This document shows, one piece after another, positions 25,723-33,638 of a DNA stretch of 64,000 nucleotides. Within the stretch, counting starts at the first letter, position 1. Each line of letters begins with the position of its first letter. The position numbers and the translations under genes are program-made. A model generated the notes under the pieces. The model made no database searches and was not told where the DNA came from. It saw nothing but the letters and a program-made list of their open reading frames with translations. The stretch comes from CAVTSA01 sp963737225 (GTDB lineage Bacteria > Chloroflexota > Dormibacteria > Dormibacterales > Dormibacteraceae), in NCBI GenBank assembly GCA_963737225.1, contig CAVTSA010000009.1, positions 1 through 64,000 on the forward strand. Reading direction: 5' to 3'.

Positions 25723-26736
25723 TCAGCCCAGCGAGACCATCCGCTCCAGCGCCCGGCGGGCCCGGGTGGCGACGGGTTCGTCCACTGTCACCAGGTGCCG
25801 GTCCTCACGCAGCGACGTCAGCAGCTTGGGGAGGGTGATCTTCTTCATGTGCCGGCACACCGCCCGCTCGCTGATCGCGTAGAAGCGTTTTCCGGCATCC
25901 CCGGCGTCCCGGCGGAGGCGGTGCAGCATCCCGATCTCGGTGGCGACGATGAACTCTCTCCGCGGCGACTGGGCGGCGTGCCGCAGCATGCCTTCGGTGG
26001 AGAGCACATGGGTGCGAGCGGGGTCGAGGTCGCCGGTCGAGGAAAGGTAGAGCGAGAAGGTGGTACACCCACACTCGGGGTGGATCAGCAGGTCGGCGTC
26101 CCCGTGGGCCGCCCGGGCCTGTTCGATGTCCGCACCCCGGATCCCGGCGTGGACGTGGCACTCGCCCGGCCAGACGTGCATCGGCCGGCCAGTCAGGCGC
26201 TCCAGATGCGTACCCAGGAAGAGGTCGGGGAGGAACAGGATCTCCCGGTCCTCGGGAATCGCGTCGATCACCGCCCGCGCATTGCCCGACGTGCAGCAGT
26301 AGTCGCTTTCCGCCTTGACCTCGGCCGTGGTGTTGACGTACGAGACCACGACGGCACCCGGATGCTCCGCCTTCCAGGCGCGGAGCTGGTCGGCGTCGAT
26401 GGTATCTGCGAGCGAGCAGCCGGCGCTCAGATCGGGGATCAGGACCCGTTTCTTGGGGTTCAGGATCGCGGCTGTCTCGGCCATGAAGTGCACGCCGCAG
26501 AGGACGACGACCTCGGCCTCGGTCTGCGCCGCGGCGCGCGCCAGGGCCAGCGAGTCGCCGACCAGGTCGGCGACATCCTGGATCTCTCCCACCTGGTAGT
26601 TGTGGGAAAGGATGACGGCGTTCCGCTCGCGGGCGAGCCGGCGGACCTCGGCCTGCATCGCCTCGACGTCCTCGGGCACGATGCGCGCCCGGTAGTCGAG
26701 AGCGTCCTCCTCCAACCCTTCGATCAGCCCGGTCAT
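25723..26736 (-). CDS. nadA: Quinolinate synthase NadA
   Basis: The protein has 337 residues. It makes quinolinate from iminoaspartate and dihydroxyacetone phosphate for NAD synthesis. Three [4Fe-4S] cysteines are visible in VVLCGVHFM, YCCTSGNARA and HPECGCTTF. Substrate motifs ILSHNYQVGEIQDVADLVGDSL and VSYVNTTAEVKAESD are intact. The ATG at 26736 overlaps the nadC stop (ATGA); the long upstream extension of the frame is an artefact. It is the last gene of nrtR-nadC-nadA. No nadB is present next to it. Confidence 0.97.
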   Translation of the reverse strand: MTGLIEGLEEDALDYRARIVPEDVEAMQAEVRRLARERNAVILSHNYQVGEIQDVADLVGDSLALARAAAQTEAEVVVLCGVHFMAETAAILNPKKRVLIPDLSAGCSLADTIDADQLRAWKAEHPGAVVVSYVNTTAEVKAESDYCCTSGNARAVIDAIPEDREILFLPDLFLGTHLERLTGRPMHVWPGECHVHAGIRGADIEQARAAHGDADLLIHPECGCTTFSLYLSSTGDLDPARTHVLSTEGMLRHAAQSPRREFIVATEIGMLHRLRRDAGDAGKRFYAISERAVCRHMKKITLPKLLTSLREDRHLVTVDEPVATRARRALERMVSLG

Positions 26737-27590
26737 GTGGTCACCTCCAGCGAGAGGTCGAGCGCCGGCGCCGAGTGGGTCAGCTCCCCGACCGAGATCC
26801 GGTCCACGCCGGTGGCCGCGTAGCCGCCTACGGTGGCGAGGGTGACGCCCCCGGACACCTCCAGCACCGCCCGCCTCGCGTTCAGGCGTACCGCCTCGGC
26901 CGCCATCTCCACCGGCATGTTGTCGAGCAGCACGACCTCCGGCGGTCCTGCCGCGAGCACTTCCTGCAGCTGCTCGAGCGTCTCCACCTCGATCTCCACC
27001 GGGAGCCCGAGGCCGCGCGTCCTGGCGAGCGCCACCCGCACCCCACCAGCGGCCGCGATGTGGTTGTCCTTGATGAGAATGGCCGAGGAAAGGCCCTCGC
27101 GATGGTTGGTGCCCCCGCCGACCGCTACCGCGTAGCGCTGGAGCGCGCGCAACCCGGGGACCGTCTTGCGGGTGTTCAGGATCGTGACACCCTCGGCCGC
27201 GTCGACATAGCGGCGGGTCAGGGTCGCGACACCCGAGAGCTGTTGCAGGAAATTGAGCGCCGTGCGCTCTGCGCGCAGCACGCTCCGGAGCCGGCCGCGG
27301 ACGCTGGCCAGCTGCAGACCGCGGAGGACCCGTCCCCCGTCCTCGGCTGCGAACCGGATCTCCACCTCCGGGTCCACCTGCCTGAAGACCTCGATCGCGG
27401 CCGGGGCCCCGGCCAGGACGCCATCGGCCTTCGCGATGATCACCGCACCGGACTCGAGTGACTCCGGGACCACGGCGTCGCTCGTGAGGTCGGCGCCGCC
27501 GGCGCCGAGGTCCTCCTCCAGCGCCTCGCGCACCTTGGCCCTGAGGACCGGGACCGGGATCGCGTGCGGGTCGGCCATCAGGCGCGTCAT
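26733..27590 (-). CDS. nadC: Nicotinate-nucleotide pyrophosphorylase NadC
   Basis: The protein has 285 residues. It converts quinolinate and PRPP to nicotinate mononucleotide. Family motifs are DLTSDAVVPE, ALNFLQQLSGVATLTRRYVD, ILNTRKTVPGLR, GGTNHREGLS and ILIKDNHI, then VEIEVETLEQL and VLLDNMP. ATG overlaps the nrtR stop. It is complete and operonic with nadA. Confidence 0.97.
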   Translation of the reverse strand: MTRLMADPHAIPVPVLRAKVREALEEDLGAGGADLTSDAVVPESLESGAVIIAKADGVLAGAPAAIEVFRQVDPEVEIRFAAEDGGRVLRGLQLASVRGRLRSVLRAERTALNFLQQLSGVATLTRRYVDAAEGVTILNTRKTVPGLRALQRYAVAVGGGTNHREGLSSAILIKDNHIAAAGGVRVALARTRGLGLPVEIEVETLEQLQEVLAAGPPEVVLLDNMPVEMAAEAVRLNARRAVLEVSGGVTLATVGGYAATGVDRISVGELTHSAPALDLSLEVTT

Positions 27591-28363
27591 CGGGCGGCCA
27601 GCGCCGCGATGACGGCACCTTCGTCGCGATGCCAGGGCAGCTCGCGGGCCCAGGTGCCCAGCACCGGGCCGCTGAACCGGTAAAGGTCACCGGGTCGTCC
27701 GACCCGGCCGCCGGCGGAGCGGACCCCCACCGGCTCCAGCACACCGGAAGCGAACAGCGCTTTGAACGCCTTCTTGAAGTTCCCCGTATTGAGGCGCAGG
27801 AGCGCAGGGTCCAGGATCGCGGCGTAGACCGCGCGCAGCTCGGGGAGCGTGAACGTCTCCGGAAGGAGCTGGAACGCGAGCCAGGTGTACCGGAGCTTGG
27901 ACTGGACGCGGTTCACGGCCACCCGGACGATGTCGGCGTGGTCGAAGGCGAGGGCCTCCGGCGGCAGGCCGCGGACCGGCACCCAGTTCGCACGCATGAT
28001 GCCTCCTCCCGGGACCGGGTCGAGGCCCTCGTTCGAGACCAGGGCCATGTGCGCGACCGAGATCACGCGGCCGCGGGTGTCGCGATGCGGGGCGCCAAAC
28101 GTTCCGACCTGCTCCAGGTACCAGGCTCCGGCGTCGAGCACCGCCTTGTTCTCCAGGGCGCGGCGGGCGGCGGCGTCAAAGGTCTCCTCGTCGTGCACGC
28201 GCGCGCCGGGCAGCGACCAGCGCCCCTGGAACGCGGGGTCCTTGGGCTCCACCAGCAGGACCTGCCAGCCGCGCTCCGCCGGTTCCTCGCGGCGCACCGT
28301 GAAGAGGACCACGTCGACCGCCACCGTCGCGTTGGGCTGAAGATCCTGCAGCGGGCGCGGCAC
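27587..28363 (-). CDS. nrtR: NrtR-type Nudix transcriptional regulator of NAD metabolism
   Basis: The protein has 258 residues. The N-terminal Nudix-like domain (VLLVEPKDPAFQGRWSLPGARVHDEETFDAAARRAL) has lost the full catalytic GX5EX7REUXEEXGU signature. The C-terminal winged helix (LPELRAVYAAILDPALLRLNTGNFKKAFKALF) is diagnostic of NrtR. NrtR proteins bind ADP-ribose or related ligands and repress NAD genes. Heading nadC-nadA, behind its own palindromic operator, it is very likely autoregulatory. A -10-like TATAGT lies 6 bp before the GTG, so the transcript looks leaderless. Confidence 0.95.
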   Translation of the reverse strand: MPRPLQDLQPNATVAVDVVLFTVRREEPAERGWQVLLVEPKDPAFQGRWSLPGARVHDEETFDAAARRALENKAVLDAGAWYLEQVGTFGAPHRDTRGRVISVAHMALVSNEGLDPVPGGGIMRANWVPVRGLPPEALAFDHADIVRVAVNRVQSKLRYTWLAFQLLPETFTLPELRAVYAAILDPALLRLNTGNFKKAFKALFASGVLEPVGVRSAGGRVGRPGDLYRFSGPVLGTWARELPWHRDEGAVIAALAAR

Positions 28364-28369
28364 ACTTCG

Positions 28370-28403
28370 ACTATAAACGATTCAAATCTTTCAGATTTGA
28401 ATC
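28370..28403 (-). promoter_or_regulatory. nrtR operon promoter with perfect 10-bp inverted repeat
   Basis: GATTCAAATC (28379-28388) and GATTTGAATC (28394-28403) are perfect inverted arms separated by 5 bp. On the minus strand TATAGT (28375-28370) follows them and the GTG start comes 6 bp later. The arms cover the -35 region, a good place for repression by NrtR. I have not matched it to a known NrtR consensus. Confidence 0.75.
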
Positions 28404-28429
28404 GCTCCCGAACCGGCCTGCCGGAGAGT

Positions 28430-30031
28430 TCAAGGTCCTTCGACTTCAGCTCCGCGGAGGTCTTTCGCATCTCCGGTGAGCAGCGGGAAGAAGTGGCCCG
28501 CGATGTCCCTGAGAACGCCGATGATGAGCCTCGGGGTCAGCTCGGTTCCCGGATCGTCGAGTTCGGCGGGAAGGGTCACCTCCATCTCCCTGGCCCGGGC
28601 GATGATGGCCGGCACGAGACCCTTGCCCAGCGCGCTCAGGCCTCTGCCCACCACCTCGGGGTCCATCGTCCAGGGGGGCACGGGCAGGGCCGACGCCGCG
28701 ACCCAGGTCTTCGGGTCACGGGGCGTGGTGAGCGAGAAAACGTGGTCGAAGGTGCGCGCCGCGGCGTCCCGCTGCGTGAACGGCTCACCGAGTCCCCAGG
28801 TCTTTCGCAGGGTGGCGATCAGCGAGGTGTGGCGGTACTCCTCGTTGAACACCGACCCCGCTTCCACCCATGGCGACACGATGATGGCGGGCACCCGGTA
28901 ACCGGAGCGGGTGAACGTGAACCCCATCTCCCCCGGAGGCGCCGACGGGTCCGGCGCGGGGACCGGTCCCGGAGGGACGTGGTCGTAGGTGCCTCCCGGC
29001 TCGTCCCAGCCGATCAGCAAGGCGGTGTTCCAGAGATTCGCCCCGGTCTCCGAGACGGCTGACCGGTAGCCGTTGAACACGCGCTCCAGGAAGGCCTCGC
29101 CCGCCAGCATCGACGACGGGCTGTCGAGCTCGATGTCCACCGTGTCTGAAAACGAGCGGCCCATCGCGGGGTGGTAGTCACCGTGGCCCGCCATCATGTT
29201 CGGCTCGATCAGTGAGAGGTCCGGCAGCGTACCGGCTGCCGCGTCCTTCTCGAACTCGGCGAAGGGCACGAAGTGGGTGGCCAGCCGGTGTCGAAGCCGT
29301 GACAGGTGGATCATCCCGGTGAACGACACCGGCATCGGCTCCATGACATAGACCTTCCACGTCTTGCCGTGAGCCTCCAGCCGCTCGAAGATCGTCTCCG
29401 CATCGTTCTCCGTGAGCCACTTCTTGATCGGGCGGTTGACGACGAAGCCCGACGAGGTGGCCGCCGTCCAGAACGACCGGTTCATGAACGTCTGTGACGG
29501 CACCTCGCAGAACCAGTGATCGAAGACGCCGAACTCGCGCGCAATGCCGTTGAGCACGGGGAGCTGCTGCGGCGTGCAGCCGGTCATGATGTGGGCGTAT
29601 TCGTCGTACGTGGGCTGACGGCCGACTTCCCCGGTGAAGGTGGAGATGTAGTCGGTTACGAACCCGTCCATGGTCGGGAGTGCCCCCGGCGCGGGCGCGT
29701 TCCATGGCACCGAGACGGCATCACCGATCTTGAACCGATTTTGGTCGTCGATGATGTTGAAGAGCTGGGTATTGGTATGGAAGTACTCCTCACCCGAGTC
29801 CGGGTTGGGCGAGTCCATGTCGGTGGCAACGGTGTAGGGAACGACCTTGCGTTCAGCGCCGTGCTCAGCCCACGCGGGGATGGGGTTGCTCAAGTCTTTG
29901 CCGAGTACCCCCTCGAAGGTCTTGCCGTCCCCGGGGCCATACAGGTGCCCCAGCACGTTGTCCAGGGAACGGTTCTCGAACAGCACCACCACGATGTGGT
30001 CGAGGGCGTGAGATCTATCCGACGTGGCCAT
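28430..30031 (-). CDS. Phospholipase C-type phosphoesterase (alkaline phosphatase superfamily)
   Basis: The protein has 533 residues from an ATG with GAGGAAGG in front. It opens with DHIVVVLFENRSLDNVLGHLYG, the phosphoesterase (PF04185-type) metal/nucleophile region. Also visible are WDEPGGTYDHVPPGPVP and AIIVSPWVEAGSVFNEEYRHTS with metal-site His/Asp residues. No signal peptide is evident, unlike most secreted phospholipases C, so it may be cytosolic or exported otherwise. It could hydrolyse phospholipids or phosphoesters. It lies tail-to-head before nrtR. Confidence 0.85.
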   Translation of the reverse strand: MATSDRSHALDHIVVVLFENRSLDNVLGHLYGPGDGKTFEGVLGKDLSNPIPAWAEHGAERKVVPYTVATDMDSPNPDSGEEYFHTNTQLFNIIDDQNRFKIGDAVSVPWNAPAPGALPTMDGFVTDYISTFTGEVGRQPTYDEYAHIMTGCTPQQLPVLNGIAREFGVFDHWFCEVPSQTFMNRSFWTAATSSGFVVNRPIKKWLTENDAETIFERLEAHGKTWKVYVMEPMPVSFTGMIHLSRLRHRLATHFVPFAEFEKDAAAGTLPDLSLIEPNMMAGHGDYHPAMGRSFSDTVDIELDSPSSMLAGEAFLERVFNGYRSAVSETGANLWNTALLIGWDEPGGTYDHVPPGPVPAPDPSAPPGEMGFTFTRSGYRVPAIIVSPWVEAGSVFNEEYRHTSLIATLRKTWGLGEPFTQRDAAARTFDHVFSLTTPRDPKTWVAASALPVPPWTMDPEVVGRGLSALGKGLVPAIIARAREMEVTLPAELDDPGTELTPRLIIGVLRDIAGHFFPLLTGDAKDLRGAEVEGP

Positions 30032-30363
30032 CAGCCAGCCTTCCTCGCTTCACGGACGGTCCCTGGCACTGCACCGCAGCGCCTTGCTCGATCAGGGTAG
30101 CTGCCGTCACCTCGGTGAGGTCGGGGACGAGTCGTTCGGATCTGGCCTTGGGATGCCCGAGATTTGGTGCAACCTGGGGGGCGGAGGAGTATGCGCCCGG
30201 ATTCCAGCCGTTCCCGGAACTCTTGCGCCGCACTGCTCGGGCCGCCGACGACAGAGCCCGCGGCCGGCCCCGGGCACCGATCGCCTTACGGATGGCGTTG
30301 CCCTCGTTGCCTGATGTGGGCACCCGCAACGGAGGAGACCTGCGCGTCCAGGTATCCCGGCCT
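30032..30363. other. Intergenic stretch without a supported gene
   Basis: It separates the phosphoesterase start from the end of a 108-residue hypothetical gene. Open frames here are long on GC bias only. I see no ribosome-binding site or motif. GTTTCC-type repeats are absent. Confidence 0.4.
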
Positions 30364-30690
30364 CTAGTCCGAGCCGTCTGGACCGCTTATGGCATCGAGC
30401 ACTCGGGTCGAGGTCTGCGAGAGCACCTCGAAATACCGGGCGTTCCCGTACACGAGTCCCCGCAGGACGGAGGGACCCAGCCCCCGCTCCGCGACCGCCT
30501 CAGGTTCGAGCGCCGAGCTCAACGAATGAAATGCCTCCGCCGACGCGTTCGAGATTCCCCGCAGCAGCTCCGCTGTCGCGAGCAGTGACTTTCTCGACAC
30601 GGCCGTCCCGGCCCGGCCGGTACGACCGAGCGGCTTTCGCCCCTCACCGTCCTTAGGAAGAGTGCCGGAATTCTCGTTCGGGTCGCTCAC
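30364..30690 (-). CDS. Conserved-looking hypothetical protein, 108 residues
   Basis: GTG at 30690 follows AGGAGGTACTGGA, a strong site, so this shorter frame is preferred. The C-terminal half forms amphipathic helices (SRKSLLATAELLRGISNASAEAFHSLSSAL and GLVYGNARYFEVLSQTSTRVLDAI, shown in parts). The N-terminal third is disordered, Gly/Lys rich. Helical content and length resemble phasin-like granule proteins, but there is no firm match. It overlaps the stop of a 24-residue ORF upstream, so translation is probably coupled. Confidence 0.6.
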   Translation of the reverse strand: MSDPNENSGTLPKDGEGRKPLGRTGRAGTAVSRKSLLATAELLRGISNASAEAFHSLSSALEPEAVAERGLGPSVLRGLVYGNARYFEVLSQTSTRVLDAISGPDGSD

Positions 30691-30761
30691 TCCAGTACCT
30701 CCTGCTTCCGCACCATCCGCCGTCTGTTCGCGGCTTGCGCCGCATCCTCGAGATGCTCCAT
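30687..30761 (-). CDS. Possible 24-residue peptide coupled to the next gene
   Basis: ATG at 30761 has GAGAGAGGTCCGAAC in front. The frame encodes MEHLEDAAQ...VRKQEVLE and stops within the GTG start region of the 108-residue gene (GGAGTGA overlap), as in translational coupling. Function is unknown. Confidence 0.45.
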   Translation of the reverse strand: MEHLEDAAQAANRRRMVRKQEVLE

Positions 30762-31139
30762 GTTCGGACCTCTCTCGGCCGTCGGTTCGCCGACCCGCCA
30801 TCGTGGCCCACGAAGGTCGACCGGCCGAGATGATCGTAACCTGCCACGTGGCAACGCACACCTGAAGCCTGGCGGTCGGCGTGGGCCCGGTCGTCCAAGC
30901 ACCCGGCGAGGAGTCGGCCGGCGTCCGGGTCGCAGCCGGCACAGGCCGTGCACCCTGCGCCGCGATTCAGGGTCGCTCTCCGCCCGCGTCCAGCAAAAGT
31001 TGGCCGCGGCCTTTGCACCAGATCACGCCCGCCCAGGGCCTGTAGGCACTTGTCCTGGGCTGGGTCCCCTAACTGTCCCATGGTGCGCCGCCAGATCCCC
31101 TAGCCCATCACAAGGGCCTTTGCTAGCGTGTGCGTCAGA
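30762..31139. other. Intergenic stretch without a supported gene
   Basis: It runs from the start of the small peptide ORF (minus strand) towards the globin gene (plus strand), so it should hold divergent promoters. No clear -10/-35 pair stands out. Confidence 0.35.
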
Positions 31140-31290
31140 AATCGGGACCGAGGGACCCGGAGGCGCGCCGAAAGCAAACCCCGGTTTTCAGGTGAAAGTG
31201 AGAGGCGTATCCCGACGCCTGAATCAAGTGACGGGGCTGAAGGGCTCCTTCAAGCGGAGGGTGAGTTATGGGTGAGCCGACTGTGAGAGA
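31140..31290 (+). other. Possible structured RNA leader upstream of the globin gene
   Basis: Several short helices can be drawn: CCCCG with CGGGG enclosing TCAGG/CCTGA and GGCGT/ACGCC, then GAAGG/CCTTC. Purine-rich linkers (GTGAAAGTGAGAGG) lie between. It resembles no riboswitch class I can name with confidence. Folding is by eye only. Confidence 0.25.
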
Positions 31291-31377
31291 TCGACCCATC
31301 GTTCGCGAGGGCCGCCGCCACTACGGATGGCGGAGTGACGGCGCTCCGCGGGCCACAAGCGACGAAGGCCGCTCGCT

Positions 31378-32133
31378 ATGAGATGGTTCCGCTGGCTTAC
31401 AGGGCAAACGGCCGGGCAGGCGGCTCCTCCTTCTGCTGCCACCGCCACGCCGACACCGCCCGCCCCGCCAACACCGGAGGAGCGTCACCCTATCACCTAC
31501 GTCGTGATTCGGGTTGGGGACCGCTGGTTCGCGAACATCTGCGCCAACCGCGAAGAAGCGCTGGCGATTCAACAGGGACTCGGAGACGACGGCCTCTATG
31601 CGTTTGCCGGGGAGGCGACCGCGATCGAGACCGCGCACTGGCAGCTCCGGGAGGCACTGCGGGTGTTCTGGGGCGCCAGGGGACCGATGCCCTGGACGGG
31701 TCTGCCCCAGTCCAACAAGCGCGAGGGTATGAACGTCCAGCTGCTTCGCACGAGCTTCGAACACGCACTGAACAACGACGACGAGATCGTGGCCCACTTC
31801 TACGGGCGACTCTTCAGCGGGCACCCTGAGCTCAGGGCATATTTCCCCCGGAACATGGGCGGACAGGAGCGGGCGCTGGGCGAGAAGCTCGCGGAGATCA
31901 TGCTCCACCTCGAGGACCCCGACTATCTACGGGTGCATCTGTCCGCGCTTGGAACTCGTCACGCCGTCCAGTACCGGGTCAAGCCGGAGATGTACGGGTA
32001 CGTCAAGGACGCCCTGATCCGCACCCTGGCCGACGCGGTCCCGGACTGGAACGACGAGCTCGAGCGGGAATGGGACGGCGCTTTGAGCGCGGTCGCCCAG
32101 ATGATGCAGGCGGGCGCCCTGCGGGTCGCGTAG
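31378..32133 (+). CDS. Single-domain globin (flavohaemoglobin-type haem domain) with a novel N-terminal extension
   Basis: The protein has 251 residues. Residues about 118-245 form a haem globin like the N-terminal domain of flavohaemoglobins: FYGRLFSGHPELRAYFP carries B10 Tyr142, GGQERALGEKL carries E7 Gln163, and LGTRHAVQYRVKPEMY carries proximal F8 His195. These are the residues used in oxygen/NO chemistry. The FAD/NAD reductase domains are absent. Residues 35-110 form an extra domain (ITYVVIRVGDRWFANICANREEAL...) after a Pro/Ala-rich linker. I do not recognise this domain. It may sense or bind a partner reductase. Confidence 0.85.
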   Translation: MRWFRWLTGQTAGQAAPPSAATATPTPPAPPTPEERHPITYVVIRVGDRWFANICANREEALAIQQGLGDDGLYAFAGEATAIETAHWQLREALRVFWGARGPMPWTGLPQSNKREGMNVQLLRTSFEHALNNDDEIVAHFYGRLFSGHPELRAYFPRNMGGQERALGEKLAEIMLHLEDPDYLRVHLSALGTRHAVQYRVKPEMYGYVKDALIRTLADAVPDWNDELEREWDGALSAVAQMMQAGALRVA

Positions 32134-32158
32134 GACCTCGCGCCGCATCGCGACAGGG

Positions 32159-32222
32159 GCGATTGGTGCACCAACAGCCCATTTTGGGCATCGCGACAGG
32201 GCGATTGGTGCACCAACGGCCC
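32159..32222 (+). repeat. Palindromic repeat pair, locus 3 (42-bp spacing)
   Basis: GGCGATTGGTGCACCAACAGCCCA with core 32163-32174 and GCGATTGGTGCACCAACGGCCCA with core 32205-32216, in the same orientation. The spacer TTTTGGGCATCGCGACAGG is nearly the same as at locus 4. GCCCA and TGGGC could also pair across the spacer. It lies between the globin stop and a wHTH gene. Confidence 0.9.
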
Positions 32223-32353
32223 ACTCCGAGTGGCGCGGAGATTCCGCCCGCCTTCGAGGTGGCCGAGATTCCCGGGGCAACCGGGACTGGCGCCCACCCG
32301 GCGTCTCGAAAGGCCGATGGCCGGCGCGGACGAGGGCGCGGAAGATCTGATAC

Positions 32354-32680
32354 ATGAGCCCAGATGGTGCTGGGGGCGCTGCGATGAAGTCTCAGGGCGT
32401 GACCGCCAAGGCGGGCGTGATGAGCCTGCGCGATCGCGTGGCCACGATGTGGCAGTCGGCCGAGGACCGCCGTAGCGCCCAGCGATTCAAGATCCGCCGA
32501 TACCTGCGGGCCCACGGCCCGGCGACCGATTACGTGATCACCAAGGAGACCGGCATCACCGCCTACACAGTGCAGGTGAGGCTGCGCGAGCTGGAGTCGG
32601 TTGGCGATGTGACCTGTGAGCGGGAGCCATGGCCGGATGACCCGACGCGGTTCCGCCACCTTTGGAGGATGGACCGGTAA
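32354..32680 (+). CDS. Small winged-helix DNA-binding protein
   Basis: The protein has 108 residues. The core RFKIRRYLRAHGPATDYVITKETGITAYTVQVRLRELESVGDV (in parts) is a winged helix of the kind in ArsR/MarR/Rrf2-like proteins, ending with a wing and CEREPWPDDPTRFRHLW. The ATG at 32354 has a weak upstream site; a second ATG at 32384 is possible. Target unknown. The 42-bp repeat pair lies 130 bp upstream. Confidence 0.65.
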   Translation: MSPDGAGGAAMKSQGVTAKAGVMSLRDRVATMWQSAEDRRSAQRFKIRRYLRAHGPATDYVITKETGITAYTVQVRLRELESVGDVTCEREPWPDDPTRFRHLWRMDR

Positions 32681-32693
32681 GCGCGGTCAGCGC

Positions 32694-33638
32694 TCACCGC
32701 GTCTGCCGACGGCCTTCGATCGCGACGCAGAGGGCGGCGATGTCGCCCAGCCGCTCCCCCAGGCCGGCGGCCACGATCTCGCAGGCGGCGGCGTTCTCGG
32801 GTAGACATTCCTGGTCCACCACCCGCCGAACGACGGGGAGAAGCAGGTCGCCCCAGCGCACGGCGAGGCTGCCGAGCACGACCATCTCCGGGTTGAAAAG
32901 GTCGACGAGGTAGGCGACTCCGCGCCCCAGCCAGGTCGCCGACTCGTCGACCACATACCTGGCGAACGCGTCACCTGCCCTCGCACGCGCCAGGATGGTG
33001 GCCGCGTCAGCCAGGTCGCCGGCTCCCTGCGCCCCCAGATGGGCCGCCAGCCGAGGAAGGCCCCCGCCGCTGCTCAGCGCTTCCCAGCTCCCGGTCTTGC
33101 CGTATGCCTCAGGCCCGTCCGGAGTCATCCGCCAATGACCGACCTCTCCCGCCCTCCCGGTGGCGCCGCGCAGAAGCCGGTCCCCTACGATCACACCCGC
33201 GCCGAGCCCGGTTCCCGCCGTCAGGAAGACGACATGGCTCCGGCCCCGGGCGGCACCAAAACGCCATTCCGCGAGCACGCCGGCACGGGCGTCGTGCTCC
33301 ATGGACGCCGGCACGCCATAACGTTCTCTGAGGAGCCGCGGGAGGGGGATATCGTCCCAGTACGGAAGGTTGGGCGGGGAGCAAACGAGCTCGGACTGGA
33401 GGTCGAGGGGCCCGCCGATGCTGATCCCGATCGCGGCCGGGAGGCCCCGGCGGGAGGTCAGGCCGTCGATCAGACCGAGGACACGGCCCCACATGTCCTC
33501 GAACCCTCGCTCGGGCTGAGAGGCGATCTCGGTGCGTTCAAGCACGGTCGCGTCGCTCAGCCCCGCCACGGCGGCGGTCTTGGTGCCTCCGACGTCGAGC
33601 CCCAACAGCCAGGCCGGATCAGGCCCGGAAGGCGTCAT
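32694..33638 (-). CDS. ROK-family sugar kinase without the zinc motif
   Basis: The protein has 314 residues. ROK signatures are LGLDVGGTKTAAV (phosphate site), ISIGGPLD, SMEHDARAGVLAEW (catalytic Asp), LTAGTGLGAGVIV and GRAGEVGHW. The zinc-binding CxCGxxGCxE element is replaced by AYGKTGSWEALSSG, so no zinc site remains. The gene overlaps the SIS-domain gene upstream by 20 bp. The pair probably phosphorylates and isomerises a sugar. ATP-binding residues are kept. Confidence 0.88.
   Translation of the reverse strand: MTPSGPDPAWLLGLDVGGTKTAAVAGLSDATVLERTEIASQPERGFEDMWGRVLGLIDGLTSRRGLPAAIGISIGGPLDLQSELVCSPPNLPYWDDIPLPRLLRERYGVPASMEHDARAGVLAEWRFGAARGRSHVVFLTAGTGLGAGVIVGDRLLRGATGRAGEVGHWRMTPDGPEAYGKTGSWEALSSGGGLPRLAAHLGAQGAGDLADAATILARARAGDAFARYVVDESATWLGRGVAYLVDLFNPEMVVLGSLAVRWGDLLLPVVRRVVDQECLPENAAACEIVAAGLGERLGDIAALCVAIEGRRQTR

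Noticed and set aside
25723..27744. A 673-residue fused NadA protein
   Set aside because: The upstream part of the frame is the shifted shadow of nadC. NadA starts at 26736, where its ATG overlaps the nadC stop.
31140..31290. A known riboswitch (c-di-AMP, cobalamin, c-di-GMP, guanidine)
   Set aside because: Conserved core sequences of these classes are not visible, so I only call a possible structured leader.
32159..32222. CRISPR array
   Set aside because: Only two copies per locus, related (not unique) spacers and no cas gene. The core is a palindrome, so the paired repeat is better treated as a dispersed element.
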